64,000 nt of DNA from XYB1-FULL-44-23 sp964502885. Lineage in GTDB: Bacteria; Patescibacteriota; Microgenomatia; CAZETR01; Amesbacteraceae. Positions within the stretch are counted from its first letter, which is position 1; each line of letters begins with the position of its first letter. The stretch is taken from the NCBI GenBank assembly GCA_964502885.1, contig CAZCXU010000004.1, positions 5,455-69,454 on the forward strand. Reading direction: 5' to 3'. The translations under genes were made by a program, and so were the position numbers. The notes below the pieces were generated by a model. That model had not been told where the DNA came from. It saw nothing but the letters and a program-made list of their open reading frames with translations, and did not search any database. Positions 45,608 to 53,102 of this stretch are shown piece after piece.

Positions 45608-46193
45608 AACGGCTGGAAACTTCTTCCCAGTTTACGACATTCCACCAGGCAGAGAGATAATCGGCACGACGATTCTGGAATTTCAGATAGTAGGAGTGCT
45701 CCCAAAGATCCACACCCAATAACGGAACTTGCCCAGCTGAGTAGGGCGAGTCCTGATTTGGAGTGGAGATGATGATGAGTTTACCGGACTCTGAAACCAG
45801 CCAAGTCCACCCACTACCAAAAAAACCGACCGCTGAAGCGGAAAAATTGTCTTTGAATTTTTGCACACTGCCAAATGAGGACACCAGAGCAGCCTCCAGT
45901 TTTGAGTCCATGATAGATGGTGTCGGAGCCAGGAACTTCCAAAATAATGAGTGGTTCAAATGCCCGCCACCATGGTTTCTCACTTTCAAGCGGATTTCCT
46001 CAGGGATTTGAGAAAGATTTGATAGTAACTGGGGAAGATCTTTCGAGTAAAGCTCGGGATATTTTTCCAGTGCCGCATTGAGATTTTTTACATAAGCCGC
46101 ATGATGTTTTGTGTGATGGATCTCCATTGTGGCAGCGTCCAGGTGGGGTTCTAGACTTTGATATTCATATGGCAAATCAGGAAGCGTAAACAT
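45582..46193 (-). CDS. sodA: Superoxide dismutase, Fe/Mn family
   Basis: A 203-residue SOD. Metal ligands are His26 in MEIHHTKHH, His in GGGHLNHSLFW near residue 82, and Asp and His in LGVDLWEHSYYLKF near residues 160-170. It converts superoxide to peroxide and oxygen. No signal peptide is present, so it is cytoplasmic. The sequence GGGHLNHS with Gly in the metal-selectivity region does not settle Fe versus Mn use. Monocistronic; its 3' end lies 26 bp inside typA on the opposite strand. Confidence 0.93.
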   Translation of the reverse strand: MFTLPDLPYEYQSLEPHLDAATMEIHHTKHHAAYVKNLNAALEKYPELYSKDLPQLLSNLSQIPEEIRLKVRNHGGGHLNHSLFWKFLAPTPSIMDSKLEAALVSSFGSVQKFKDNFSASAVGFFGSGWTWLVSESGKLIIISTPNQDSPYSAGQVPLLGVDLWEHSYYLKFQNRRADYLSAWWNVVNWEEVSSRFNSLPAGS

Positions 46194-46226
46194 ACCAGGG
46201 TTTATGTTAGCATATTGAGTAAAGAT

Positions 46227-48680
46227 CTATACTTTTTTCACCGAAAATTCCCGAGGGGACACAGACACCAAGCGAATACGGTCTCCAGACTCGATCTCCC
46301 CGCTTAGTATAGCTTTGGCTATGGCGTCACCGATATTCAAATCAACAACCCGACGCATGGGTCTGGCCCCATATTGAGGATCAAAACCAACTTTCGCCAC
46401 AGCTTCACAAAGAGAGTCATCTATCTCCAAATAGATATTCTGCTGTATTAGTTTGTTTTTAACTTCCTGCAACATCAGTCGTGCCACGGAGATAAGTTGA
46501 CTGGAAGTAAGCGGAGTGAAAACTATTACCCCATCAAACCTATTTATGAATTCCGGAGAAAACTGACCATCTTTTTGGACTGAGTCAAGCACAAGACGCT
46601 GTAGTTCATCCTCAGAGACATTTTTGTTTACAAGATCACGAATGTAATTTGCTGAAGCATTTGATGTGGCTACTACAAATAGATTTTTGCAGGAAACCTG
46701 TTTGCCGAATGCGTCGGTGATGACACCCTCATCGAGGAGCGTCAAAAATAAATTGTAGATTTCCTTTGGAGCCTTTTCTATCTCATCAAGCAACAGTAGA
46801 CCAACAGGGTGCTTGCGTATCGATGAAGTGAGTATGCCGGGCTGATTTTTTGATACGGAGCCGATCAAACGAGCGACACCTTCCTGTCCAACATATTCCG
46901 CCATATCAAAACGTAATAAATATTTCTCAGACCCATAGTAGGCCCGACTTAGAGATTTGGCAGCCTCGGTCTTGCCTACTCCGGTAGGACCGAGAAACAG
47001 AAATGTCCCCACCGGACGATTCTCGTCTTTTGTACCGACGACACGCGCACGCAAGCTTTGAGAAATTTGCTTTACGGCATTGTCCTGACCGATCAGGCGT
47101 TCATGCAATACTGTCTCCAGATTTGATAACAATGATTTACGCGACTCGGTGATTGAGGAGAGAGAGATTCCAGTCTGTTCGGACAGCACTACAAGAACGT
47201 CCTCAGCCACCATCAGGTGGCGCCGCTGCTTTTCCAGATAGACAATGACATGGTCTAAAAGCTCCAGCACTTTTTCCGGAAATGGGGTATCTGTGATATA
47301 ACGATCGGCCCCATCCAACAACTGGCGTATCGCCTGTACGGTGATGGTGATCTTCTTTGATTTCTCCCAGGCTGCGGCAGATTCAAAAAGAATCTTTAAC
47401 GCATCCGCTTTGGAGACAGGCGGAACTTCAATTGTCTGGAAAAACTTGCGCAACCGGCGATTTGGCAACAGAAACCTCTCGTACTCCTCTGTACCCAATA
47501 AGGTGATTATTTTCAACTTACGACTTTCGAGATATTTTTCGAAAACATCGGTGAAATCCACTCCTTCCATGTCCAAAAAAGTCAGCCGGTGAAGGTCTTT
47601 GATAACCAAAATGATGTTACCTGCACTCACGGCTTCCTGGAGAATTCTCGCAAGCTTTGTTTTCTTTTGATTCAGATCGGTTGCCTGTGATAAAAGAAAA
47701 CTGTAATCCAATTCGAGCACTCGCTTGTACAGCAATTCTGGAGATAGCTCTCCCGCCATGGCCCTCCTGGCAAATTCAAGCACCACAGTCTTTTTACCTA
47801 CACCCGGCTGTCCGCTAAGAATCACTCCCGTACTCCCGACGAGCTCACGGTCAATACGATCCACCAGGGCCTCTCGGCCAATTAAGTGATGAGCAAAGTT
47901 GGTGAAGCTAAGATCTGTGGAGTATTGATCCAATATCGGGGTATAGCCGAAAAGCAAATCGAGGCCAATACCTGGGCGGCTCAGATGAAAGGTTTCATCT
48001 TCTACGTCCAATGATACCGAGTACACGCTATCCCACCAATTCGCTGCGGTAACCAAATCTGCAAACGCCAGTCCTGTTTTTTTTAGATCAGGTTCGTCCC
48101 ATACTCCTGCCTGCAGTAAGTGATTTATAAATGACGTAAAACCTTTTGGTGTAAAGCCGGAAAAGTCCACATGATCTTTCCGTGCGTGCTTCCTGAGAAA
48201 CTCAATATCCGCGTTGATATGTGTGAGCACGAACCGACCTGGCGGGTTATCAAAAACCATGTTTAAGGTATCGGGGGACTTTTTGAGATCGGTCAATATG
48301 TCTGAATAAAGACGCCGGTGATCAATATCACTCGTCAAGTAATAAGGAAAGCCAATAGCCGGGATGACGATCCAAAAAATAAGACCGATAAGACCAATAA
48401 GAAAAGCCGGGAAGAGAACCAGAGTGCCAAAAATAAAAAGTGTGAGGCGGACGACGGCGCCAATACAGCGAGATACCAAGTTGAACGTAAATTGTTGAAA
48501 TGACCTTTCAAAGCTGAAACCAGTACCCGCCTCAGTATCTTCAAGACGTTTCCATGGCGCAAATAAAGTAGGAAGCAAAAGAGGAAGTGAAAAATAATGA
48601 ACTATCCAGGCCATTAGGAAATACCAGCGGCGAAGATACATGTTTAACCCTTCAGAATAATGCCAGCTGAGAAATTTCAT
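46227..48680 (-). CDS. Membrane-anchored ClpB/ClpC-like AAA+ ATPase with degenerate first ATPase site
   Basis: An 817-residue protein. Instead of a Clp_N domain it has an amphipathic start (MKFLSWHYSEGLNMYL) and two to three membrane helices (about residues 10-45 and 75-115). AAA+ domain 1 has Walker A GQPGVGKKT, but its Walker B reads ILVIKDLH, lacking the catalytic Glu. Domain 2 has GPTGVGKTEAA and LLLLDEIEKA, intact, plus the C-terminal D2-small domain (FDPQYGARPMRRV). The aromatic GYVG pore loop of Clp domain 2 is replaced by a SKNQPG stretch. No ClpP-docking loop is seen. The ATG at 48680 follows an extended -10. Confidence 0.88.
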   Translation of the reverse strand: MKFLSWHYSEGLNMYLRRWYFLMAWIVHYFSLPLLLPTLFAPWKRLEDTEAGTGFSFERSFQQFTFNLVSRCIGAVVRLTLFIFGTLVLFPAFLIGLIGLIFWIVIPAIGFPYYLTSDIDHRRLYSDILTDLKKSPDTLNMVFDNPPGRFVLTHINADIEFLRKHARKDHVDFSGFTPKGFTSFINHLLQAGVWDEPDLKKTGLAFADLVTAANWWDSVYSVSLDVEDETFHLSRPGIGLDLLFGYTPILDQYSTDLSFTNFAHHLIGREALVDRIDRELVGSTGVILSGQPGVGKKTVVLEFARRAMAGELSPELLYKRVLELDYSFLLSQATDLNQKKTKLARILQEAVSAGNIILVIKDLHRLTFLDMEGVDFTDVFEKYLESRKLKIITLLGTEEYERFLLPNRRLRKFFQTIEVPPVSKADALKILFESAAAWEKSKKITITVQAIRQLLDGADRYITDTPFPEKVLELLDHVIVYLEKQRRHLMVAEDVLVVLSEQTGISLSSITESRKSLLSNLETVLHERLIGQDNAVKQISQSLRARVVGTKDENRPVGTFLFLGPTGVGKTEAAKSLSRAYYGSEKYLLRFDMAEYVGQEGVARLIGSVSKNQPGILTSSIRKHPVGLLLLDEIEKAPKEIYNLFLTLLDEGVITDAFGKQVSCKNLFVVATSNASANYIRDLVNKNVSEDELQRLVLDSVQKDGQFSPEFINRFDGVIVFTPLTSSQLISVARLMLQEVKNKLIQQNIYLEIDDSLCEAVAKVGFDPQYGARPMRRVVDLNIGDAIAKAILSGEIESGDRIRLVSVSPREFSVKKV

Positions 48681-48693
48681 GTGAGGTACAACT

Positions 48694-48702
48694 AATATAG
48701 CA
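48694..48702 (-). promoter_or_regulatory. Extended -10 (TGcTATATT) for the Clp-like ATPase gene
   Basis: Minus-strand TG-c-TATATT, 13 nt before the ATG at 48680; implied leader about 7 nt. Shares a 75-bp divergent spacer with the promoter at 48741. Confidence 0.5.
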
Positions 48703-48740
48703 TAATCTGAGGCTAAACCATGACTATTTTCTGCCAGTCT

Positions 48741-48749
48741 TGATATGAT
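48741..48749 (+). promoter_or_regulatory. Extended -10 promoter (TGaTATGAT) for the HExxH membrane protein, leaderless
   Basis: TG-a-TATGAT with 6 nt to the ATG at 48756; a weak -35 ATGACT lies 18 nt upstream. Confidence 0.6.
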
Positions 48750-48755
48750 GTAAAC

Positions 48756-49286
48756 ATGAAGACAGGAGAATTGGTCGGGAGAATGTTTATCACCATTGTA
48801 ATGTTTCTGGTGATGCTTAAAGTTATCGGGCAAAGCAATGCCTGGATTGCCTTTTTCGATGAGGCAAATCTATTTATTCATGAATCAGGGCATACCTTCT
48901 TTTCCACTTTGGGGGAATTTGCCGGCATGGCAGGAGGAACTATTATGCAACTGCTGGTTCCGACAATTTCCGGGGTTTATTTTTTGTACAAAAGAGATTT
49001 ACATAGTCTGGGTTTTGCGATTTTCTGGCTCGGGCAAAATATGACAAATATTTCAATCTACGCAAAGGATGCCAGAACCACCCTATTGCCATTGATTAAT
49101 GACGGCATCCATGACTGGAATTGGATGCTTACCCAAACCGGAATGCTAAAACAGGATCAACTGATTGGGGGCAGCTTCAGATTTATTGGCATATTACTAA
49201 TCGCTATTGGAGTAGGGTTGAGCGGATGGGCACTTTTTGATGCACAGAAAAAACGGGCACAAGACAGGTACAGCGCTTTGAATTGA
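48756..49286 (+). CDS. Membrane protein with HExxH motif (M50-like metallopeptidase candidate)
   Basis: A 176-residue protein with four to five membrane segments. After the first helix comes DEANLFIHESGHTFFS, containing HESGH, then GGTIMQLLVPTISGVYFL. An HExxH at a membrane helix start followed by a Gly-rich hydrophobic segment resembles M50B site-2-protease-like families. A third ligand is not certain; the Asp in YAKDARTT is a possibility. It is divergent from the membrane-anchored Clp-like ATPase, and a proteolytic partnership is only a thought. Confidence 0.6.
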   Translation: MKTGELVGRMFITIVMFLVMLKVIGQSNAWIAFFDEANLFIHESGHTFFSTLGEFAGMAGGTIMQLLVPTISGVYFLYKRDLHSLGFAIFWLGQNMTNISIYAKDARTTLLPLINDGIHDWNWMLTQTGMLKQDQLIGGSFRFIGILLIAIGVGLSGWALFDAQKKRAQDRYSALN

Positions 49287-49296
49287 CGCCTGGTAA

Positions 49297-49302
49297 TATA
49301 AT
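49297..49302 (+). promoter_or_regulatory. -10 hexamer TATAAT upstream of the GT2 gene at 49314
   Basis: Perfect TATAAT, 11 nt before the ATG, in the 27-bp spacer after the HExxH protein. Confidence 0.45.
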
Positions 49303-49313
49303 TATTCCTGTAA

Positions 49314-50090
49314 ATGGTCACTATTAGGGTGTTTTTAATGTGGTATAAGAAATTTGATTTGTTGCAAAAGTGCCTGGGTTCTATCCGTAAAGCTGACCCC
49401 GATCTTCCGGTGGAGATAATGCAGAATGGAAAAATCGAATCCGGTGTCCCCACAGGATTAAATAGTCAATATAGCGATGACAATTTGGGTTGTGCTTTGG
49501 GAAGAAATAAAATGACTGAAAATTTTGACGATGATGTTTTTCTTTTTTTTGATGATGATACAGAACTGACAGGAAATATCGGTCAAAAAATTGCTGCATA
49601 TTTTGCTGATCCAGCTGTAGCAGCAGTGGGTCATACGGGAATAATGTTTGATCCATCGATGCGGCAATATACTATACAGACTAAAGGCGGAGAAGTTGAT
49701 GCGGTAACCGGATACTGTTTTGCCATCCGTTCAAAAATATTTAAGGGTCTTGGTGGTTTTGATGGTGCTTATGGATTGTACGGAAACGAAGATTTGGATT
49801 TGTGCCTGAGAGTGAAGATGGCAAATTTGGGAAAAATAATTGCCGACTGGTCATTTCCGATAGTACATCTGGAACATGCAACATTTAAACGGCTTGATCA
49901 AAACCTGATGAAGAAAACCCTGAGCCGGAATCAGCGATTGATAGAGGAAAGGTATCTGGGTATGCCGAACTTACTAGAGATAGACAGAAAGGGAATAGAT
50001 TCTTTGGCATGCGCTAATTGTGATGATAGGTGGAACAGAAATGTGCAAGGAACTGCCAGTCTGACACATAGTCATGACAAAATAGGATGA
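49314..50090 (+). CDS. GT2 family glycosyltransferase
   Basis: A 258-residue GT-A-like protein. VFLMWYKKFDLLQKCLGSI is the donor-domain start, NLGCALGRNKM and FLFFDDDTELT (DxD) follow, and VTGYCFAIRSK and YGNEDLDLCLR give the acceptor-side ED motif. It lies outside the large glycan locus, and the C-terminus has a Cys pair (ACANC). The region from here to 50.7 kb looks more AT-rich than the surroundings. A short-leader TATAAT promoter is present. Confidence 0.8.
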   Translation: MVTIRVFLMWYKKFDLLQKCLGSIRKADPDLPVEIMQNGKIESGVPTGLNSQYSDDNLGCALGRNKMTENFDDDVFLFFDDDTELTGNIGQKIAAYFADPAVAAVGHTGIMFDPSMRQYTIQTKGGEVDAVTGYCFAIRSKIFKGLGGFDGAYGLYGNEDLDLCLRVKMANLGKIIADWSFPIVHLEHATFKRLDQNLMKKTLSRNQRLIEERYLGMPNLLEIDRKGIDSLACANCDDRWNRNVQGTASLTHSHDKIG

Positions 50091-50111
50091 CTATATATCT
50101 CGTACAGAAAT

Positions 50112-50140
50112 CTGACATTTTGTTTTGTGCTCACTATAAT
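50112..50140 (+). promoter_or_regulatory. Promoter CTGACA-N17-TATAAT for the pentapeptide-repeat gene
   Basis: -35 CTGACA at 50112-50117 and perfect -10 TATAAT at 50135-50140, 17-nt spacer, then 8 nt to the GTG at 50149. The clearest full promoter in the window, with an essentially leaderless start. Confidence 0.7.
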
Positions 50141-50148
50141 ACAAAAGA

Positions 50149-50724
50149 GTGATTCTAAAACAACAATCGTACTACAAAGAAAGATTTCATAATGTGCAGC
50201 TGAGCGGTGAAAAAATTGCTGACGGCGAATTTGAGGAATGTATTTTTGAACAATGTAGTTTTGTAAATTGCTGCATTGAACGTTGTAAATTTATAACCTG
50301 CAAATTCAAAGACTGCCTTATCAGTGCAAACAAACTCACTGATAGCCAGTTTTCGGAAATAGTTTTTACCAATACCAAGGCGATAGGACTGGATTGGACA
50401 AAAGCCAGAAGGGTACAAGAGCTGAGTTTCAAAGATTGCCAAATAAATTTCTCTAATTTCCGTTTTCTCAAGTTGCCAGGGATAAAAATTATTGATTGTG
50501 AAGCAATTGAAGTAGATTTTGGAGGAACACAATTAGAGAGCGGGGAATTTTATGGAACAAACTTTGAGCGAAGTGTATTTTCCAAAACGAATTTGATAAA
50601 AGCTGACTTTAGAAGAGCTAAGAATTATGCAATTGATGTACGAGATAACAAGATCGGCTCGGCAAAGTTTTCTGTGCCTGAAGTGCTAGGACTTCTGCAG
50701 TATTTTCATGTAGTCATAGAGTGA
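50149..50724 (+). CDS. Pentapeptide-repeat protein
   Basis: A 191-residue protein starting with GTG at 50149. Residues about 25-170 follow the A(D/N)LxX five-residue rhythm with F/C at the central position (for example CIFEQ CSFVN, CKFIT CKFKD), giving a right-handed quadrilateral beta-helix. There is a break near residues 75-90 as in Qnr/MfpA-type molecules. Pentapeptide proteins can mimic DNA and shield gyrase, but many have no known role, so function is left open. It is convergent with the helicase gene, 3 nt apart. Confidence 0.88.
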   Translation: MILKQQSYYKERFHNVQLSGEKIADGEFEECIFEQCSFVNCCIERCKFITCKFKDCLISANKLTDSQFSEIVFTNTKAIGLDWTKARRVQELSFKDCQINFSNFRFLKLPGIKIIDCEAIEVDFGGTQLESGEFYGTNFERSVFSKTNLIKADFRRAKNYAIDVRDNKIGSAKFSVPEVLGLLQYFHVVIE

Positions 50725-50727
50725 CCC

Positions 50728-52050
50728 TTAAAGCACACTGGTGATGGGCTTCGTGTTGCGCATGAATTTGATTACCAAGGGATCGACCTGAACATCCTCG
50801 AGAAGAATCTGTTTTTTCAGATAGATCCCGTCCAGCGACTTACAACGACTGAGGGCCACATATGTCTGCCCATGCGTAAATGCACCCTGACCAATATCTA
50901 TGACTACCTGACCATATGTCTGCCCCTGAGCTTTGTGGATAGTCAGCGCCCAGGCCAGTTTGAGTGGATATTGGGTAAAAGAACTAACGACTTCTTCCTT
51001 GATAGACCTGGTTTCCCGATCATAAGAGTAACGAATCCGCCGCCAAGTCTCAGGCTCGACACGGTGAATGGTCCCATCGATGTTGACCAATACCTCGTCG
51101 GAGGAAAGCTTCTCCACTATCCCCAACGTACCGTTTACCCATCTTTTGTCCCAATCATTTTTAAGAAACATAACCTGGGCCCCAACCTTCAGCTGTAAGT
51201 TTTCCTCAGTTGGGAAATAGGATGGGTCCATATCACCTGAAATGGTTGCCCTGAATTCGGAGAAAGGAGTAGATAATCTACTGAGACGAAGCTCATTAAT
51301 TTCTTTTACAGTGTAGTTTGTTGTTGCCAGGGTGATGATGCCATCTGAGGGGATACTCTTATTTACCCGCTGATTAACAACGGCCAGATGCTCGTCGGTA
51401 GCGCTCCCCTCCCTGATTGAATTCAGAATGGCTTTGAATTTCTCATCACTTTGGCGAAAAATACTTGAAAGCTCATACACATCAATTGTTGCATACTGCC
51501 ACACCTGAGCGTTGAAAAAATAGGACCCTCCGTATATTTCGTAAAAATAATTTTGCAGCTCGCGTCCTTCTACAACCGGGGGCAACTGATACAAATCACC
51601 AAAGAGCACCATTTGTACACCCCCAAACGGCAGTCCATTGCGGCGGGATTTTCGCAAAACTACATCAATGGCATCCATTAAATCTGCCCGAACCATGGAA
51701 ATCTCATCTATGACTATCGTATCTGCGTGCTGCAATAATTCAGCGGTTTTTATACTTGGGGAAAGATCTTCCGTGTTTATAAATCCGGGTTTGATTTTGA
51801 ATAGTGAATGAATAGTCTGTCCGCCTACATTTAGGGCTGCAACACCTGTCGGCGCACATACCAAAACATTTTTCCGGGAGTTTCTCTTGAAATACTGAAG
51901 AAGCACAGACTTGCCGGTACCTGCTTTCCCTGTAATAAATACATTTGCGGTGGTTTTTTCTAAGACATTGAAGAGATTGGCCTGTTCAGGGCTGAGGTTG
52001 ATCGCCGACAAATCTTTAACCGGCTGATTTAATTTAGGTTTTACTTTCAT
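50728..52050 (-). CDS. Pif1/RecD-like SF1B helicase
   Basis: A 440-residue helicase: Walker A VFITGKAGTGKSVL near residue 40, motif Ia LVCAPTGVAALNVGGQTIHS, Walker B IVIDEISMV, motif III LFGDLYQLPPV, and C-terminal motifs WALTIHKAQGQTY and YVALSRCKSLDGIYL. This is the PIF1 family layout, a 5'-3' DNA helicase linked to G-quadruplex and R-loop removal in other organisms. No nuclease or accessory domain is attached. A 127-bp spacer upstream (52051-52177) holds no gene or clear promoter. Confidence 0.92.
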   Translation of the reverse strand: MKVKPKLNQPVKDLSAINLSPEQANLFNVLEKTTANVFITGKAGTGKSVLLQYFKRNSRKNVLVCAPTGVAALNVGGQTIHSLFKIKPGFINTEDLSPSIKTAELLQHADTIVIDEISMVRADLMDAIDVVLRKSRRNGLPFGGVQMVLFGDLYQLPPVVEGRELQNYFYEIYGGSYFFNAQVWQYATIDVYELSSIFRQSDEKFKAILNSIREGSATDEHLAVVNQRVNKSIPSDGIITLATTNYTVKEINELRLSRLSTPFSEFRATISGDMDPSYFPTEENLQLKVGAQVMFLKNDWDKRWVNGTLGIVEKLSSDEVLVNIDGTIHRVEPETWRRIRYSYDRETRSIKEEVVSSFTQYPLKLAWALTIHKAQGQTYGQVVIDIGQGAFTHGQTYVALSRCKSLDGIYLKKQILLEDVQVDPLVIKFMRNTKPITSVL

Positions 52051-52177
52051 GCGTGTGGGAGTGAACTAAACACGTCCAGATGGACAGGGTTTTTGGGTTA
52101 TGACAGATTGGGATAACAGTATAGAGTATTATTCCTTCCACTTTCTGGCACTGATTCCAAGAATCCCCGTAAATTGT

Positions 52178-52783
52178 CTACTCCGAAATTGATTTTTCAA
52201 AAAATAGTCTGGAATTGGGCAGATCTTCTCCAAATTCGAAACCGGTTACTTTATAGCACAGAGACATATTCAGCTCTATCATTGCCCTTCTTCTCAATGC
52301 AACATCTGATAGCAATTTTGACAGACCATGATCGTTTGCCCAGTTTAAACAAAAATCGTGCATAGAGTGAAAAGCCCCTTTTCCCCTGTTGGAAGGATCT
52401 ACACCAGACACCCATCGTTTGAAGTTTTTTCCTTCAATAAAACCCACCATGAATCCGATAGGATTGCCACCCAAACACGCGATTACAATCAACGATTCCC
52501 TGTCTTTCAGAAAACTTTCAAAATGCTCTTTTGAAAAATGACTATCCCATTCGGTAATTTTTTCATTTACCTGCAAAACCTCCTCTAACACACCGATTCT
52601 TGATTCTACAGACATGGATAGAAATTTTTTGAAGAATAACTGGTTTATGGATTTTACGATAATACTTTCTGAAAACTGAGAGAACTTATGCCCCTGAAAG
52701 CTGATTATGTTTGGGATTATTTCTTTACTTTTCGCCGACAACAGCAAAGCTTGGGAGCATACAGTCTCCATGCTTTTTGGCAA
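52178..52783 (-). CDS. GNAT family acetyltransferase
   Basis: A 201-residue protein. The C-terminal half has LIVIACLGGNPIGFMVGF (beta 4), VDPSNRGKGAF (the R-x2-G-x-G/A acetyl-CoA loop) and a following helix, then NMSLCYKVTGFEFG, as expected for GNAT enzymes. The substrate is unknown. The ATG at 52783 would overlap the upstream partial gene by 59 bp; in-frame ATGs further in would still leave the acetyl-CoA site intact. Its place in an accessory stretch suggests small-molecule or protein modification. Confidence 0.78.
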   Translation of the reverse strand: MPKSMETVCSQALLLSAKSKEIIPNIISFQGHKFSQFSESIIVKSINQLFFKKFLSMSVESRIGVLEEVLQVNEKITEWDSHFSKEHFESFLKDRESLIVIACLGGNPIGFMVGFIEGKNFKRWVSGVDPSNRGKGAFHSMHDFCLNWANDHGLSKLLSDVALRRRAMIELNMSLCYKVTGFEFGEDLPNSRLFFEKSISE

Positions 52784-53000
52784 TATCTCCCGAAGCGGAT
52801 GTACACCAGGCTAGCCGATCGTGATCATTTTCAGGTTCCGGGCCAGATTTTGCCAGAGGTTTGAGAACTATGTGATCTCCGTTCCTGGATGCACATAAGT
52901 CTTTTTTTCTGGGACAGCTGCGACAATATCTGTGGCTGTTTTCGGAGTCCATATTGCCCGGGACTTCTAAATACTTTTCTCTGAATGACGGATCATTCAG
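52725..53000 (-). CDS. Unknown protein, 5' end lost in the N gap
   Basis: The frame is open from the gap edge (53000) to a stop at 52725: residues LNDPSFREKYLEVPGN precede an internal Met at 52952. It holds several Cys residues (YCRSC, DLC, WC, GDC), suggestive of a small metal-binding or redox protein, but I do not recognise it. The true start is in the missing sequence. The overlap with the GNAT start suggests that the GNAT starts later or that the two are coupled. Confidence 0.5.
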   Translation of the reverse strand: MNDPSFREKYLEVPGNMDSENSHRYCRSCPRKKDLCASRNGDHIVLKPLAKSGPEPENDHDRLAWCTSASGDIAKKHGDCMLPSFAVVGEK

Positions 53001-53100
53001 NNNNNNNNNNNNNNNNNNNNNNNNNNNNNNNNNNNNNNNNNNNNNNNNNNNNNNNNNNNNNNNNNNNNNNNNNNNNNNNNNNNNNNNNNNNNNNNNNNNN
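53001..53100. other. 100-N scaffold gap (real, size unknown)
   Basis: Unlike the other two N runs, the flanking sequences share no overlap. Left flank is inside an open frame; right flank begins 2 bp past the secA stop. The true length and content are unknown. Confidence 0.9.
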
Positions 53101-53102
53101 GT

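Noticed and set aside
52051..52177. Possible tRNA or promoter in the spacer upstream of the Pif1-like helicase
   Set aside because: No cloverleaf, T-loop or good -10/-35 pair was found.
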